Shown: positions 8,741 to 17,157, counted from the stretch's first letter. The stretch: 57,942 nt of DNA from Lunatimonas sp. (GCF_020832325.1 NZ_JAFIEU010000027.1:1-57942), one strand, 5' to 3'. A program made the numbers and translations. The notes: generated by a model not told the origin, from the letters alone.

Positions 8741-9271
8741 TTACAGCTCAAAATAAGCATGGGAAAGGTCTTTTTCTGAAATTACAGAAATAGGAATGGG
8801 TAATTGTATCCCAAATTGAGGATCGTCCCACTTGATTCCTCTTTCTGATGTGGGAGAGTAAAACTCAGAAACCAAGTAACTTACCAATGTATCATCCTCT
8901 AGTGTAATAAAACCGTGAGCGAAACCTTTCGGTACATAAAGCATCGTGCCGTTTATCGCACTTAGCTCGGTTCCGTACCATTTTTTAAAGGTCGGAGACT
9001 CGGTTCGCAGGTCAATAATTATGTCAAAGATGGACCCTTGAATACACTGCACAAGTTTTGTCTCTTGATGGGGTGCAACCTGATAGTGGAAACCACGGAA
9101 TGTGCCCGATTTTTTGGAAAATGAAAGGTTTCCCTGAGCAACGTTAGCAGTCAATCCATGTTCTTGGAATTCGCGTTGGCAAAAGGTTCGTGTAAAAAAT
9201 CCGCGCTCATCTCCTATTTTATTGTATTTAATTTGGTAGGCTCCTTTAAGGATGGTTTCTTCAAAATGCAT
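8741..9271 (-). CDS. rfbC: dTDP-4-dehydrorhamnose 3,5-epimerase family protein
   Basis: This encodes 176 residues, the normal length for the RfbC/RmlC cupin. It has DERGFFTRTF, QGNLSFSKKSGTFRGFHYQ (with the catalytic histidine in RGFHYQ), LRTESPTFKKW and LYVPKGFAHGFITLEDD. The enzyme epimerises C3 and/or C5 of a 4-keto-6-deoxy nucleotide sugar. Since the island contains rfbF and no rfbA/B/D, the substrate here may be a CDP- rather than a dTDP-sugar. It is the first gene of a minus-strand pair with the SAF oxidoreductase, divergent from the SDR gene at 9753. Confidence 0.85.
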   Translation of the reverse strand: MHFEETILKGAYQIKYNKIGDERGFFTRTFCQREFQEHGLTANVAQGNLSFSKKSGTFRGFHYQVAPHQETKLVQCIQGSIFDIIIDLRTESPTFKKWYGTELSAINGTMLYVPKGFAHGFITLEDDTLVSYLVSEFYSPTSERGIKWDDPQFGIQLPIPISVISEKDLSHAYFEL

Positions 9272-9752
9272 GTGTAATTAGTTTGATTTAATAATGTAAA
9301 AATTTTATCCTAAACCAAAAACGCGTAAGCGTGGGTTTTTGATATGGTGCAAAGCTTTCTCAGCTTCTTTTTGGTTTCGTGCTGAATATTACAAACCTTT
9401 TGGCGAACCTCAAATAGGTTTTTGTCAAATTTTTTCTCAGACAACTTTTTTGAAGGGTATGGTAGCAAAGCCTATATACCTTTTGACAGCTTAACTTTTT
9501 TACGTGGTGTTTACGGGGTAGGCAGCAAAAAATTGCTGTTCCAACTAAATATCAGCATCATAAAAAAAAACATAGCATAGGAATTCAAAATCTTCTTATT
9601 AAATTTAGCCTCGTTACATTTACGTGGAATAGTACCATATTACTAGAGCCTAACTACAAAGAATTAGAAATTTTTGGAAGTAAATGAATTCTCAAGGTTG
9701 ACTTTACCGTCAGAACAAGGTTTTTGGATGAATCATAAGATGATGTTGGTAT
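9272..9752. other. Divergent intergenic region of the polysaccharide island
   Basis: About 480 A+T-rich bases lie between the two divergent polysaccharide gene blocks. It should hold promoters for both, but I see no box pair close to the Bacteroidota TTTG-N19-TAnnTTTG consensus. No coding frame is credible. A small palindromic core, ACGCGTAAGCGT, lies at about 9321-9332. Confidence 0.4.
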
Positions 9753-11156
9753 ATGAGGGATGATATATTTAGTTTGATTTGGGAGGCTTCGGCAGAATCC
9801 GATACGCAGAGCGGATATGAGGAGTTGGTCACATTGACGCAGAAACTGGTAAATACGTACGAAAGCCAAGGAAGGATAGTAGAAGACCCTTTATTGCCCT
9901 CTAGAAACCGGATTCTAAGTTTGCCTTTGGATGAAGTGGGTGATATTGTTCGTGGAAAGATATGCTTGGTAACCGGAGGATTAGGTTGTGTGGGATCAAA
10001 GTTGGTTCGAGAGCTATTGGTATTTCAACCTAAGCGTATTGTCATATGTGATATACGCAGTGAGAATGATAGTTTTTTTCCGATCCCAAAAGATGATCGG
10101 ATTCAGCTTGAGACTTGTTCGATTCTAGACCAAGAGGGTTTGATGGAGGTTTTTGATAGGTATAGCCCTCAGCTTGTATTTCATACGGCAGCACAGAGAA
10201 ATCCAGGACTTGCAGAAAAGAAGATTTCAAACACATTGGACCTCAATATAAAAGGAACTTGGAACCTATTGAATGTATGTGAAACGTCTGTAAGTGTAGA
10301 AAGAGTTGTATTTTCTTCTACAGGAAAAGCAAGTCGATATTATACTGAGGAGGTTTATTCTGCTTCCAAAAAGGTTTGTGAAATGTTAATGGACTATTTT
10401 TCAAGAAGAAATCCGGAAAAATTGTTTGCGATGGTAAGATTTACCCATATAGTGGACAATAGTCTAATGAATGATGAATTACGACGCTGCGCATACGAGT
10501 CCGATAGAATTAATATTCATTCTCCCGGTAAGTTTGTTACCGCCCAAAATGTTGAAGAAGCTGCTTTTCTGATGTTGAATGGCTTGGTATATTCAGAAAG
10601 TGGACAGTGTAACTTTCTGCTTGTGAAAAACCTAGAGTGGCCTGTAGAAAGTCTTGAGGTCGCTCTCTATCATATTAAGATGTCCGGTAGAAGGATTCCG
10701 ATCGTTTTTGTAGGTAATCCGCTAGGCTATGGTGAGAAATTTTTCAGGGGGCAGTTGGATTGGAGCCAATCCCTTGAATTGAACCTTTTGATTAATGTTT
10801 ATGAAAATAGGGTTAGAAAAATAAATTCTTCCAAGGATATCATTATCAGTACATTGATCCCCTACGATGAATCGGAGTTAATAGACTTTGTCAATCGATT
10901 GGATCCACAGCTTTGTGAAGTGGAAGCAAAGAATTTGTTGATCGCCAGTATGAGAAAGATATTTGCATATTCTCTTTCCAAAGTAGATCCAGGCATTACG
11001 TACGAAATTCTGAAATGGGGAATATCACCGAAATTCTTAGCGGCTGATAACATTAAAGTGTCCGATTTTGGCGTTATGGTACCTTTGATGATCGAGTCAT
11101 TGAATGGTACTGAACGGATAGACGAACTAATGATGCATTTGGAAGGTGAAAATTAA
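9753..11156 (+). CDS. CapD/FlaA1-like nucleotide-sugar SDR with extra N- and C-terminal regions
   Basis: This encodes 467 residues. About 65 residues without membrane helices precede a Rossmann domain opening VRGKICLVTGGLGCVGSKL (glycine motif at 74-81). VFHTAAQRNPGLAE and VVFSSTGKAS follow, then VYSASKKVCEML with a Tyr202/Lys206 YxxxK pair. The arrangement VRGK..LVTGG..xxGS and HTAAQ matches CapD/FlaA1/PseB-like polysaccharide dehydratases and epimerases. Unlike full CapD it has no N-terminal transmembrane region. After about residue 340 a further domain of about 125 residues is not recognised. It is followed after 43 bases by the JAMM gene and probably shares its transcript. The reaction is unknown. 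Confidence 0.7.
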   Translation: MRDDIFSLIWEASAESDTQSGYEELVTLTQKLVNTYESQGRIVEDPLLPSRNRILSLPLDEVGDIVRGKICLVTGGLGCVGSKLVRELLVFQPKRIVICDIRSENDSFFPIPKDDRIQLETCSILDQEGLMEVFDRYSPQLVFHTAAQRNPGLAEKKISNTLDLNIKGTWNLLNVCETSVSVERVVFSSTGKASRYYTEEVYSASKKVCEMLMDYFSRRNPEKLFAMVRFTHIVDNSLMNDELRRCAYESDRINIHSPGKFVTAQNVEEAAFLMLNGLVYSESGQCNFLLVKNLEWPVESLEVALYHIKMSGRRIPIVFVGNPLGYGEKFFRGQLDWSQSLELNLLINVYENRVRKINSSKDIIISTLIPYDESELIDFVNRLDPQLCEVEAKNLLIASMRKIFAYSLSKVDPGITYEILKWGISPKFLAADNIKVSDFGVMVPLMIESLNGTERIDELMMHLEGEN

Positions 11157-11199
11157 TTATTGAAAATTGCCTACATCGTTTTGTAGCTGGTAAATACAT

Positions 11200-11619
11200 A
11201 TGTTGAAAATTTCTACTGGGCTTATGAATCGCCTTATCGGCCATACAGAGAATGTAGCAGAGGAATTATGTGGATTATTGCTGGGTAGACTGTTGGATGA
11301 AGAGACAGGAGAAGTAAGCGATTTCGTACGTGTTTCAAACAGTGAAACGAAAGATAGACAACATTTCTATCTTATTAGCACCGATGACTATTTGAGGGCG
11401 GAGAGAATCGCGTTAGAATCGAATTTGGAGATATTAGGCGTTTATCATACTCACCTAAATTATCCCCCTATTCCATCTGAAACAGATAAAAGGTTTGCTT
11501 TTCCCGGCTTTTTTTATCTTATTTTGTCCATGATTGATTACAAATACCTACATGCTAGGTGTTGGAGAATGACGGAAATGGCAGTGTTTATGGAAGAAGA
11601 AATTAGATTTTATAGTTAA
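11200..11619 (+). CDS. JAMM/MPN+ metallopeptidase
   Basis: This encodes 139 residues, a single JAB/MPN domain. The zinc-site residues are visible: Glu22 before CGLLLGR, His83 and His85 in VYHTHLNYPPIPSETD, Ser93, and Asp96. The spacing equals the canonical HxH-x7-S-xx-D motif, so an active peptidase is expected. In bacteria such enzymes cleave after the diglycine of ubiquitin-like sulfur carriers (Mec+/CysO in actinobacteria). Here the gene ends 6 bases before the start of a fused carrier-E1-rhodanese protein with an internal diglycine, which is the obvious substrate. The product is cytoplasmic, with no signal peptide. Confidence 0.85.
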   Translation: MLKISTGLMNRLIGHTENVAEELCGLLLGRLLDEETGEVSDFVRVSNSETKDRQHFYLISTDDYLRAERIALESNLEILGVYHTHLNYPPIPSETDKRFAFPGFFYLILSMIDYKYLHARCWRMTEMAVFMEEEIRFYS

Positions 11620-11625
11620 ATAATT

Positions 11626-13056
11626 ATGGCAAAAGTTATTATACCGACTCCGCTTAGAAAATTTACAGGCAATGCATCCGAGGTGCAAGTTGAGGGTGGC
11701 ACAATCAAGGAAATAGTAGAAAATTTGGTGCTGCAATACCCTGGGGTGAAGAATTATCTCAGTACTTCCGAGGGCAAAATTCCGTCTTTTATAAACATAT
11801 TTATAGACGAGGATGACATAAGAAGCCTGAATGGAGAGAATTCAGTTGTAGACAGAAAGGCTGTTATCAGTATTGTTCCAGCTATTGCCGGAGGTTCATT
11901 GGACGATGAACTTCGGTTTTCCAAAGAGGAGCTTGCAAGATACAATAGGCATATTATTATCCCAGAATTTGGCATGGAGGGGCAAATATGTCTCAAGAAG
12001 GCTAAAGTTTTAGTTATAGGTTCTGGGGGCTTGGGCAGCCCGCTGTTACTTTATCTGGCTGCCGCGGGTGTAGGTAACATTGGGATTATTGATTTCGATA
12101 CCGTTGATGACAGTAATTTACACCGGCAGGTGCTTTTTGGTGTATCTGAGGTGGGTAAGCCCAAAGTAGAGGCTGCAAAAGAAAGGTTGGAAGCAATCAA
12201 CCCCTACATCAATATAGAGGTGTTTAATGAGCAATTTTGTTCCAAGAATGCATTGGAGTTGGTTAGTAGATATGATGTCGTGGCAGACGGAACGGACAAT
12301 TTTCCTACTCGTTATCTAGTCAACGATGCTTGTGTACTTGCGGGAAAAACAAATGTGTATGCTTCAATTTTTCAGTTTGAGGGGCAGGTCACCGTATTTA
12401 ACTATCGGGATAAGAATGGTGTTCTAGGTCCGAACTATAGAGACCTATATGATTCCCCCCCGCCTCCGGGATTGGTTCCCAATTGTGCCGAAGGTGGAGT
12501 TCTTGGTGTGTTACCAGGAATAATTGGTAGTCTACAGGCTTTGGAAGTTATCAAAGTGATTACGGGAGTTGGAGAACCGCTAAGTGGTAAATTGTTTACT
12601 TTCGATGCGTTGTCATTTACATCTAGATTATTTAAAATCACAAGAAAAGACACCAATCCGTTAAATGGAAAGACACCGACCCAATTTAAACTGATCGATT
12701 ATGAACAATTTTGTGGAGTAAGTGCAGTTGAAAGAAAGGTGAAGGAGATTGACGTTGAGCAATTTATAGAGTGGAGGGCTTCAGGTGAGGATTTTCAATT
12801 AATTGACGTAAGGGAAATAGAGGAATTTGAGGACGTAAATATGGGTGGGGAGTTGATTCCATTGCAAACCATTCTTGATAATACCAATAGAATTTCACGG
12901 GAAAAAAAGGTGGTAATTCACTGTAAAATGGGAGGTAGAAGTGCAAAGGCAATTCGAGAACTTGAGGATAAATTTTCGTACACAAACCTCTATAATCTCA
13001 AGGGTGGAATCATTGAATTCCTGCAATATGAAGAAGATCATTTGGGAGTGGATTGA
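11626..13056 (+). CDS. Three-domain sulfur-transfer protein: MoaD/ThiS-like + E1-like (MoeB/ThiF) + rhodanese
   Basis: This encodes 476 residues. Residues 1-90 are a MoaD-type beta-grasp carrier ending in VPAIAGG, so the diglycine (89-90) is internal. Residues about 97-350 are an E1-like adenylyltransferase: nucleotide loop GSGGLGSP (132-139), IIDFDTVDDSNLHRQ (154-168), DGTDN (221-225) and the catalytic-type cysteine in NCAEGGVLG (C287, equivalent to the MOCS3/Uba4 active cysteine). Residues about 370-470 are a rhodanese domain with IHCKMGGRS (C433). The two CxxC pairs that bind zinc in MoeB/MOCS3 are absent (GPNYRDLY, NPLNGK). The gene follows the JAMM gene by 6 bases. Likely role: make a carrier thiocarboxylate after JAMM processing. 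The sulfur acceptor is unknown. Confidence 0.85.
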   Translation: MAKVIIPTPLRKFTGNASEVQVEGGTIKEIVENLVLQYPGVKNYLSTSEGKIPSFINIFIDEDDIRSLNGENSVVDRKAVISIVPAIAGGSLDDELRFSKEELARYNRHIIIPEFGMEGQICLKKAKVLVIGSGGLGSPLLLYLAAAGVGNIGIIDFDTVDDSNLHRQVLFGVSEVGKPKVEAAKERLEAINPYINIEVFNEQFCSKNALELVSRYDVVADGTDNFPTRYLVNDACVLAGKTNVYASIFQFEGQVTVFNYRDKNGVLGPNYRDLYDSPPPPGLVPNCAEGGVLGVLPGIIGSLQALEVIKVITGVGEPLSGKLFTFDALSFTSRLFKITRKDTNPLNGKTPTQFKLIDYEQFCGVSAVERKVKEIDVEQFIEWRASGEDFQLIDVREIEEFEDVNMGGELIPLQTILDNTNRISREKKVVIHCKMGGRSAKAIRELEDKFSYTNLYNLKGGIIEFLQYEEDHLGVD

Positions 13057-13512
13057 TGGAGCGAATTGGCTAAACACTGAAATAATTAGGATTGTTTTTT
13101 GTATTTGGAAGTTTATTGAACCGATTAGAACAGGTAGATACGGTACATCGATGTTGCTTACGAGATTTCTTTTAATTCAAGCCAGGTGTATATGTTGCAT
13201 GATGGAAAGTTGGCGATTGTTAGACTTTCGGTTCAAATTGGTTGCAAACCAAAAATGAGGTTTTGATGAAAGTTCGGCCTTCGGTAATACCCGAGGAAAT
13301 TCACGTTATGTTTTATAACTCGGTGAATTGATCGGAGGCCCCTCATATTCGATGGTACGCTTTATGCTTAGGTGCTAGCTTGACATCGGAGCTATACTTT
13401 TCATTGATATACACTGACTTTTTGCGGACGATATGTGGTTTTCCATCGATGAAAATCCCCCTCAGAAATTGCTTTCTAAGGGGGATTGAGTAAAACATTC
13501 CCGTTTTGCGGG
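13057..13512. other. Intergenic region at the end of the polysaccharide island
   Basis: About 455 bases lie between the convergent three-domain protein and the propeller protein. A chance frame at 12941-13258 overlaps the end of the rhodanese domain and has no motif. No intact gene is seen. The only clear element is the minus-strand terminator at 13454-13487. Confidence 0.45.
13454..13487 (-). terminator. Terminator of the propeller/helical protein gene
   Basis: AATCCCCCTCAGAAA pairs with TTTCTAAGGGGGATT across TTGC with one mismatch. On the minus strand it is followed by TTTTC, about 25 bases after the stop codon of the minus-strand gene. Confidence 0.7.
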
Positions 13513-15804
13513 TTAAAAGTTTGGTCTTTTAGGTCCGACATAGGGTTTTGCCCCTTGTTCTGTCATCCAAGATGCATCGACACGGATGAGGTCAGTTTCT
13601 GTAGCCTCTGGCGCTTGTATAAAGCCATAATACCTGCCCATCCAATAGTCCCTGAGGAAGCCGACAGGTTCCATGATTCGCTTGCCGTTTACCCCTCCAT
13701 CGAGTACGATAGCCCTTCTAGCACCTCGCATGACACTTTTTTCCCGAGGCGAAATGGCCTTGAGACCACCCTCATAGGAGGTGTAGCCTGGCGCGACAAA
13801 GAGGTCGTCTCGATGGGAGTTTTGGTAGTTGTGTTCGATGCAATCCAGGGTCCACTCTCTCAGATGCTGTACAGCTTCATCCAATTCCGCATCGTTTCCG
13901 GTAAAGGCGGCATAGCTGAAATTGAACCAGGGAATTTGCTCCATACGCTTGATCTCGTAGGTTCGCTCCAGGCTACGGAGATAGACGGACCTACGTGCCG
14001 GATCCTTTTCGTAGCGTAGTAAGGTATTGTAGGCTTCAAAGGCCAAGTTGTCATCCCATGGGGCAATTTCTGAGGGGGGAAATGTTTTTTTCTGCCGAAT
14101 GGTATTTTGGGCATATCCCCAGTCTATGAGTTGTTGGTAGCCTTGTTTAAATCTTTCTTCCCCGGTGAGTGCGTACGTGGCGTAGGAAAAGGCCAATGCT
14201 TCCAATCCGTTTACGCCACGGTCTTCCCAGCCATAGGGGCGAAGAAGGTATTCGGGATTCCATCTACCCCAACGGGTAGGTTGTCCGTCGTAGTCGATCA
14301 GCACCCAGCCGTTGTCCATGATATATCCTGCAATCCGGCGCATGTGTTCTTTGGCCAGTTCCTTTTCGCGGGCATCCGCAGCCAGGTCGTGAAACAGTGA
14401 TACCGAATAAAAGTGCGCGATGATTTCATCGCTAGAGGCATCCCCTTTCCAATACCAAAGACTGTCTGCAGTAGCGTTCCATTTGGCGGGTAATCCACCG
14501 GAACCTCTCTTGCCCATTCTGCCCTTGTCTCCCTGCCTGGACCAAATGGATCGAGCTATCAGGCCATCGATGGGGGTGATACGCTCCAGCCACAGCATGG
14601 CCTCGAAAGCCTCAGAGGCCTCTTTTCTCGCCGTTTCATCGCCTGTGACCGCATATTTGTAGCTCATACCGGTAAGGTAAGATGCAGTGTGAGACCCGTC
14701 GTTGTCGCTGATTTCCCGTACCCATTCTCCCTCGTAGTCGTAGAGGGTATGAATAAATCCTAGTCGCTTATGACCCCAGTGATCCAGCCATTTCTCGTAG
14801 TGGTCAGCTTTTTTCAGCAGCGTGTAGGGTTCGTACGAAATCACCCCAAGCCCTTTATCTGTGGCGATATAGACGGCATGGTCACCGACCGCGATCCCAT
14901 TGACTTGATTATCTGGAAGCCAATGATCTGCTCCAAAGTAATGCCAGTCCTTTCCTACCATGCGTATTGCACCTCGTGGAGTCCCGATCCATACATCCCC
15001 CGCAAAGCCCCGAACAAGCTGTTGGGTGTTTTCAACGGGTAGCCCGTCTGCTCCTTTGATACCACTCATGGAGGCACCCCGCAGGACGCCCAATCCGCGG
15101 TCGGTGCTAATCAACAAGCGACTTCCCACAGACAGCATTTCTTGGGTATTGTTGGAGGGTAGGTTTCCCCAGTCAATCAAGTGTTCGTTTACGATGGCTC
15201 CGGCGAGTTGGACCAACTTGCCGGGTCGCAAGATGTGGAGGGTGCCTGCATAGCTTTCTATCGCTGTAATAGGGCCAAGCTTCACCGGATCCGCAAGGAG
15301 TTGCGTACCATCTTCCATCACCATGGTAATATCACTGGACAGGTACCCGCCTTCTGGCATGATATTTACTAACTTGTCGTTTTCAAGAACAAATATGTCG
15401 TCTTTGGTGGCAGCGTGCGGTTTGGACAGGTGCATGCACACGTCAACGATGGGTTTGTTGTCTAGTTTTCGCCAGCTACTACCTTCTAATCTGTAAAGCC
15501 CTCCTGGCCCAAAAGCAACTAGCTGATCTCCTAAAGTTTTTAGTTTGGCCAGCCCGCTTGGTGATTGAGGGATGGGCTCAAATATTTTGTCGGTCAGTTG
15601 GCAGATACGATTATCGATCAACGCAAATATCTTGTTTTCGTGGATCGCGACTTGCTGCACTGGTCGTGTGGTAGGTATAACTGTAGATTTTTCTTGGAGG
15701 TAAACCTTGTCTTCCACTGCCCGCCAAAGCTTTGTTTCTTGGGCATTTGAGGCGTTGCTGTATAGCGCGAACACAAGGAAAAACAATTTCCATTTTTTTG
15801 ACAT
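13513..15804 (-). CDS. Secreted beta-propeller plus alpha-helical barrel protein
   Basis: This encodes 763 residues. A signal peptide (about 1-21, cleaved after SNA) leads to an exported protein. Residues about 22-330 hold repeats such as LLISTDRGLGVLRG, DVWIGTPRGAIRM and VYIATDKGLGVIS, the WxGTxxGL-like pattern of two-component-regulator propellers. Residues about 335-760 are helix-rich with many conserved aromatics (GWEDRGVNGLEALAFSYATYALTGEE, APWDDNLAFEAYN), resembling an alpha/alpha-toroid as in glycoside hydrolases and polysaccharide lyases. There is no kinase domain, so this is not a hybrid two-component sensor. A periplasmic or surface carbohydrate-related function is inferred. No specific family is recognised. 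Confidence 0.6.
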   Translation of the reverse strand: MSKKWKLFFLVFALYSNASNAQETKLWRAVEDKVYLQEKSTVIPTTRPVQQVAIHENKIFALIDNRICQLTDKIFEPIPQSPSGLAKLKTLGDQLVAFGPGGLYRLEGSSWRKLDNKPIVDVCMHLSKPHAATKDDIFVLENDKLVNIMPEGGYLSSDITMVMEDGTQLLADPVKLGPITAIESYAGTLHILRPGKLVQLAGAIVNEHLIDWGNLPSNNTQEMLSVGSRLLISTDRGLGVLRGASMSGIKGADGLPVENTQQLVRGFAGDVWIGTPRGAIRMVGKDWHYFGADHWLPDNQVNGIAVGDHAVYIATDKGLGVISYEPYTLLKKADHYEKWLDHWGHKRLGFIHTLYDYEGEWVREISDNDGSHTASYLTGMSYKYAVTGDETARKEASEAFEAMLWLERITPIDGLIARSIWSRQGDKGRMGKRGSGGLPAKWNATADSLWYWKGDASSDEIIAHFYSVSLFHDLAADAREKELAKEHMRRIAGYIMDNGWVLIDYDGQPTRWGRWNPEYLLRPYGWEDRGVNGLEALAFSYATYALTGEERFKQGYQQLIDWGYAQNTIRQKKTFPPSEIAPWDDNLAFEAYNTLLRYEKDPARRSVYLRSLERTYEIKRMEQIPWFNFSYAAFTGNDAELDEAVQHLREWTLDCIEHNYQNSHRDDLFVAPGYTSYEGGLKAISPREKSVMRGARRAIVLDGGVNGKRIMEPVGFLRDYWMGRYYGFIQAPEATETDLIRVDASWMTEQGAKPYVGPKRPNF

Positions 15805-15949
15805 GAGCGAATAGTTAATTGGTGATTGAAACTGAATTTACTGGATATACTCGCAAAAAAGCCAAAACTACCCCTCTTTGGGAGAAATTCGTAATCTTGC
15901 GACACTTTTGCTGAGAGCAAGAGATATTTGCCGGTAATTATTTGCCAAC

Positions 15950-17092
15950 ATGATCGTGGTTGATCAATTTTTGGTTAATTTTAGCATTTACCCAACTAGC
16001 GTAGGAGAAATGGTTACCAAGGGAGAAGGAATGACGTTAGAATTCGATTTGGATATTTTTTTTCAGCAATCACCGGATTTGTTATGCATAGCCGGTTTTG
16101 ATGGGTATTTTCGGAAGCTAAATCCCTCGTGGACCCGGTTGATGGGGTATTCAGAGCATGAACTTCTTGAAAATCCAATTGATTCCTTTGTTTTTCAGGA
16201 AGATAGTGTTGCAACCGTATTGAGCAGAGATCACGTCCGCTATGGTAAGCCTCTCGTCAATTTCGAAAATCGATACCTCACAAAAACGGGAAGGGTTGTT
16301 TGGTTGTCTTGGACTTCTTTTCCTGTCCCAGAGAAAAGGTTGATCTATGCCATTGCCAAGGACATATCTTTAAAGAAACAGCAGGAAACCGATCGGAATA
16401 TCATCATCGAGAAACTTGGAAATGTAATTGAGGAAATGAAGCAGGCGAATTACACTGCTTCCCATGACCTCCGTTCTCCGGTGAACAATATGCTTTCGAT
16501 ATTTGAACTTTTGGATCAATCAAAAGTCCGTGATGAGGAAACGGAAGAATTTTTGGAGATGATGCGGTTGAGTACAACCAAATTAAAAGAAACGCTTGAC
16601 CATTATCTCACCGCTTTTGGACAGGGCGATAGGCTTAAAGTACAAGAGGAAACGGTGTATTTGCCGCAAATCGTTGAAGAAGTAGTCATGTCTGTTGAGT
16701 CCTTGATCAGTTCCTCCGGTGCCGCGATAGCCATGGATTTCTCTGCATGGGAAGCTGTTTCATTTAATAGGCTCTTCATGTACAGTATCTTGCTGAACTT
16801 GCTGACAAACGCCGTTAAGTACAGAAAGGTGGATGAGGATCTTCGGATATCCATTTCCACGAGGCTCCAGGAGGGGAAAAAGGAGCTGGTTATCCGGGAC
16901 AATGGGATTGGATTTGATATGGAAGTGATACAGGGCAGGCTATTTGGCTTTCGTCAAAAATTTTCAGATCATCCTGACAGTAATGGCATTGGCTTATACC
17001 TTGTGTATAATCATGTCACCGCTCTTGGCGGTAAGATCAGGCTAAATAGCCGCCTGGACGAGGGCGCTGAATTTATCATCACCTTTCGATAA
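15950..17092 (+). CDS. PAS-domain histidine kinase, soluble
   Basis: This encodes 380 residues. A PAS domain spans about residues 33-140 (QQSPDLLCIAGFDGYFRKLNPSWTRLMGYSEHELL). A HisKA helix pair has the phospho-accepting His172 in SHDLRSPVNN. An HATPase domain follows with N-box LLNLLTNAVKY (282-291), DNGIGFD (317-323) and NGIGLYL. It has no transmembrane segment, so a cytoplasmic signal is sensed. No response regulator is adjacent. Starts at 15950, 16010 and 16031 are all in frame, and the last two still leave the PAS domain whole, so the N-terminus is uncertain. TAATCTTG at 15892-15899 is one base from the -7 consensus. Confidence 0.85.
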   Translation: MIVVDQFLVNFSIYPTSVGEMVTKGEGMTLEFDLDIFFQQSPDLLCIAGFDGYFRKLNPSWTRLMGYSEHELLENPIDSFVFQEDSVATVLSRDHVRYGKPLVNFENRYLTKTGRVVWLSWTSFPVPEKRLIYAIAKDISLKKQQETDRNIIIEKLGNVIEEMKQANYTASHDLRSPVNNMLSIFELLDQSKVRDEETEEFLEMMRLSTTKLKETLDHYLTAFGQGDRLKVQEETVYLPQIVEEVVMSVESLISSSGAAIAMDFSAWEAVSFNRLFMYSILLNLLTNAVKYRKVDEDLRISISTRLQEGKKELVIRDNGIGFDMEVIQGRLFGFRQKFSDHPDSNGIGLYLVYNHVTALGGKIRLNSRLDEGAEFIITFR

Positions 17093-17157
17093 ATTAGATT
17101 TTCCCTCAATAATGCCTTATTTTTGTAGGGTTTTGCTTCAAACCCCGAATAGAGACA

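Noticed and set aside
12941-13258. 105-codon frame overlapping the rhodanese end
   Set aside because: It is out of frame with a well-supported domain, and its extension into the intergenic region has no motif.
13486-15750. Series of plus-strand frames opposite the propeller protein
   Set aside because: All are antisense to the 763-residue frame, which has a signal peptide and repeat motifs. They are short and patternless.
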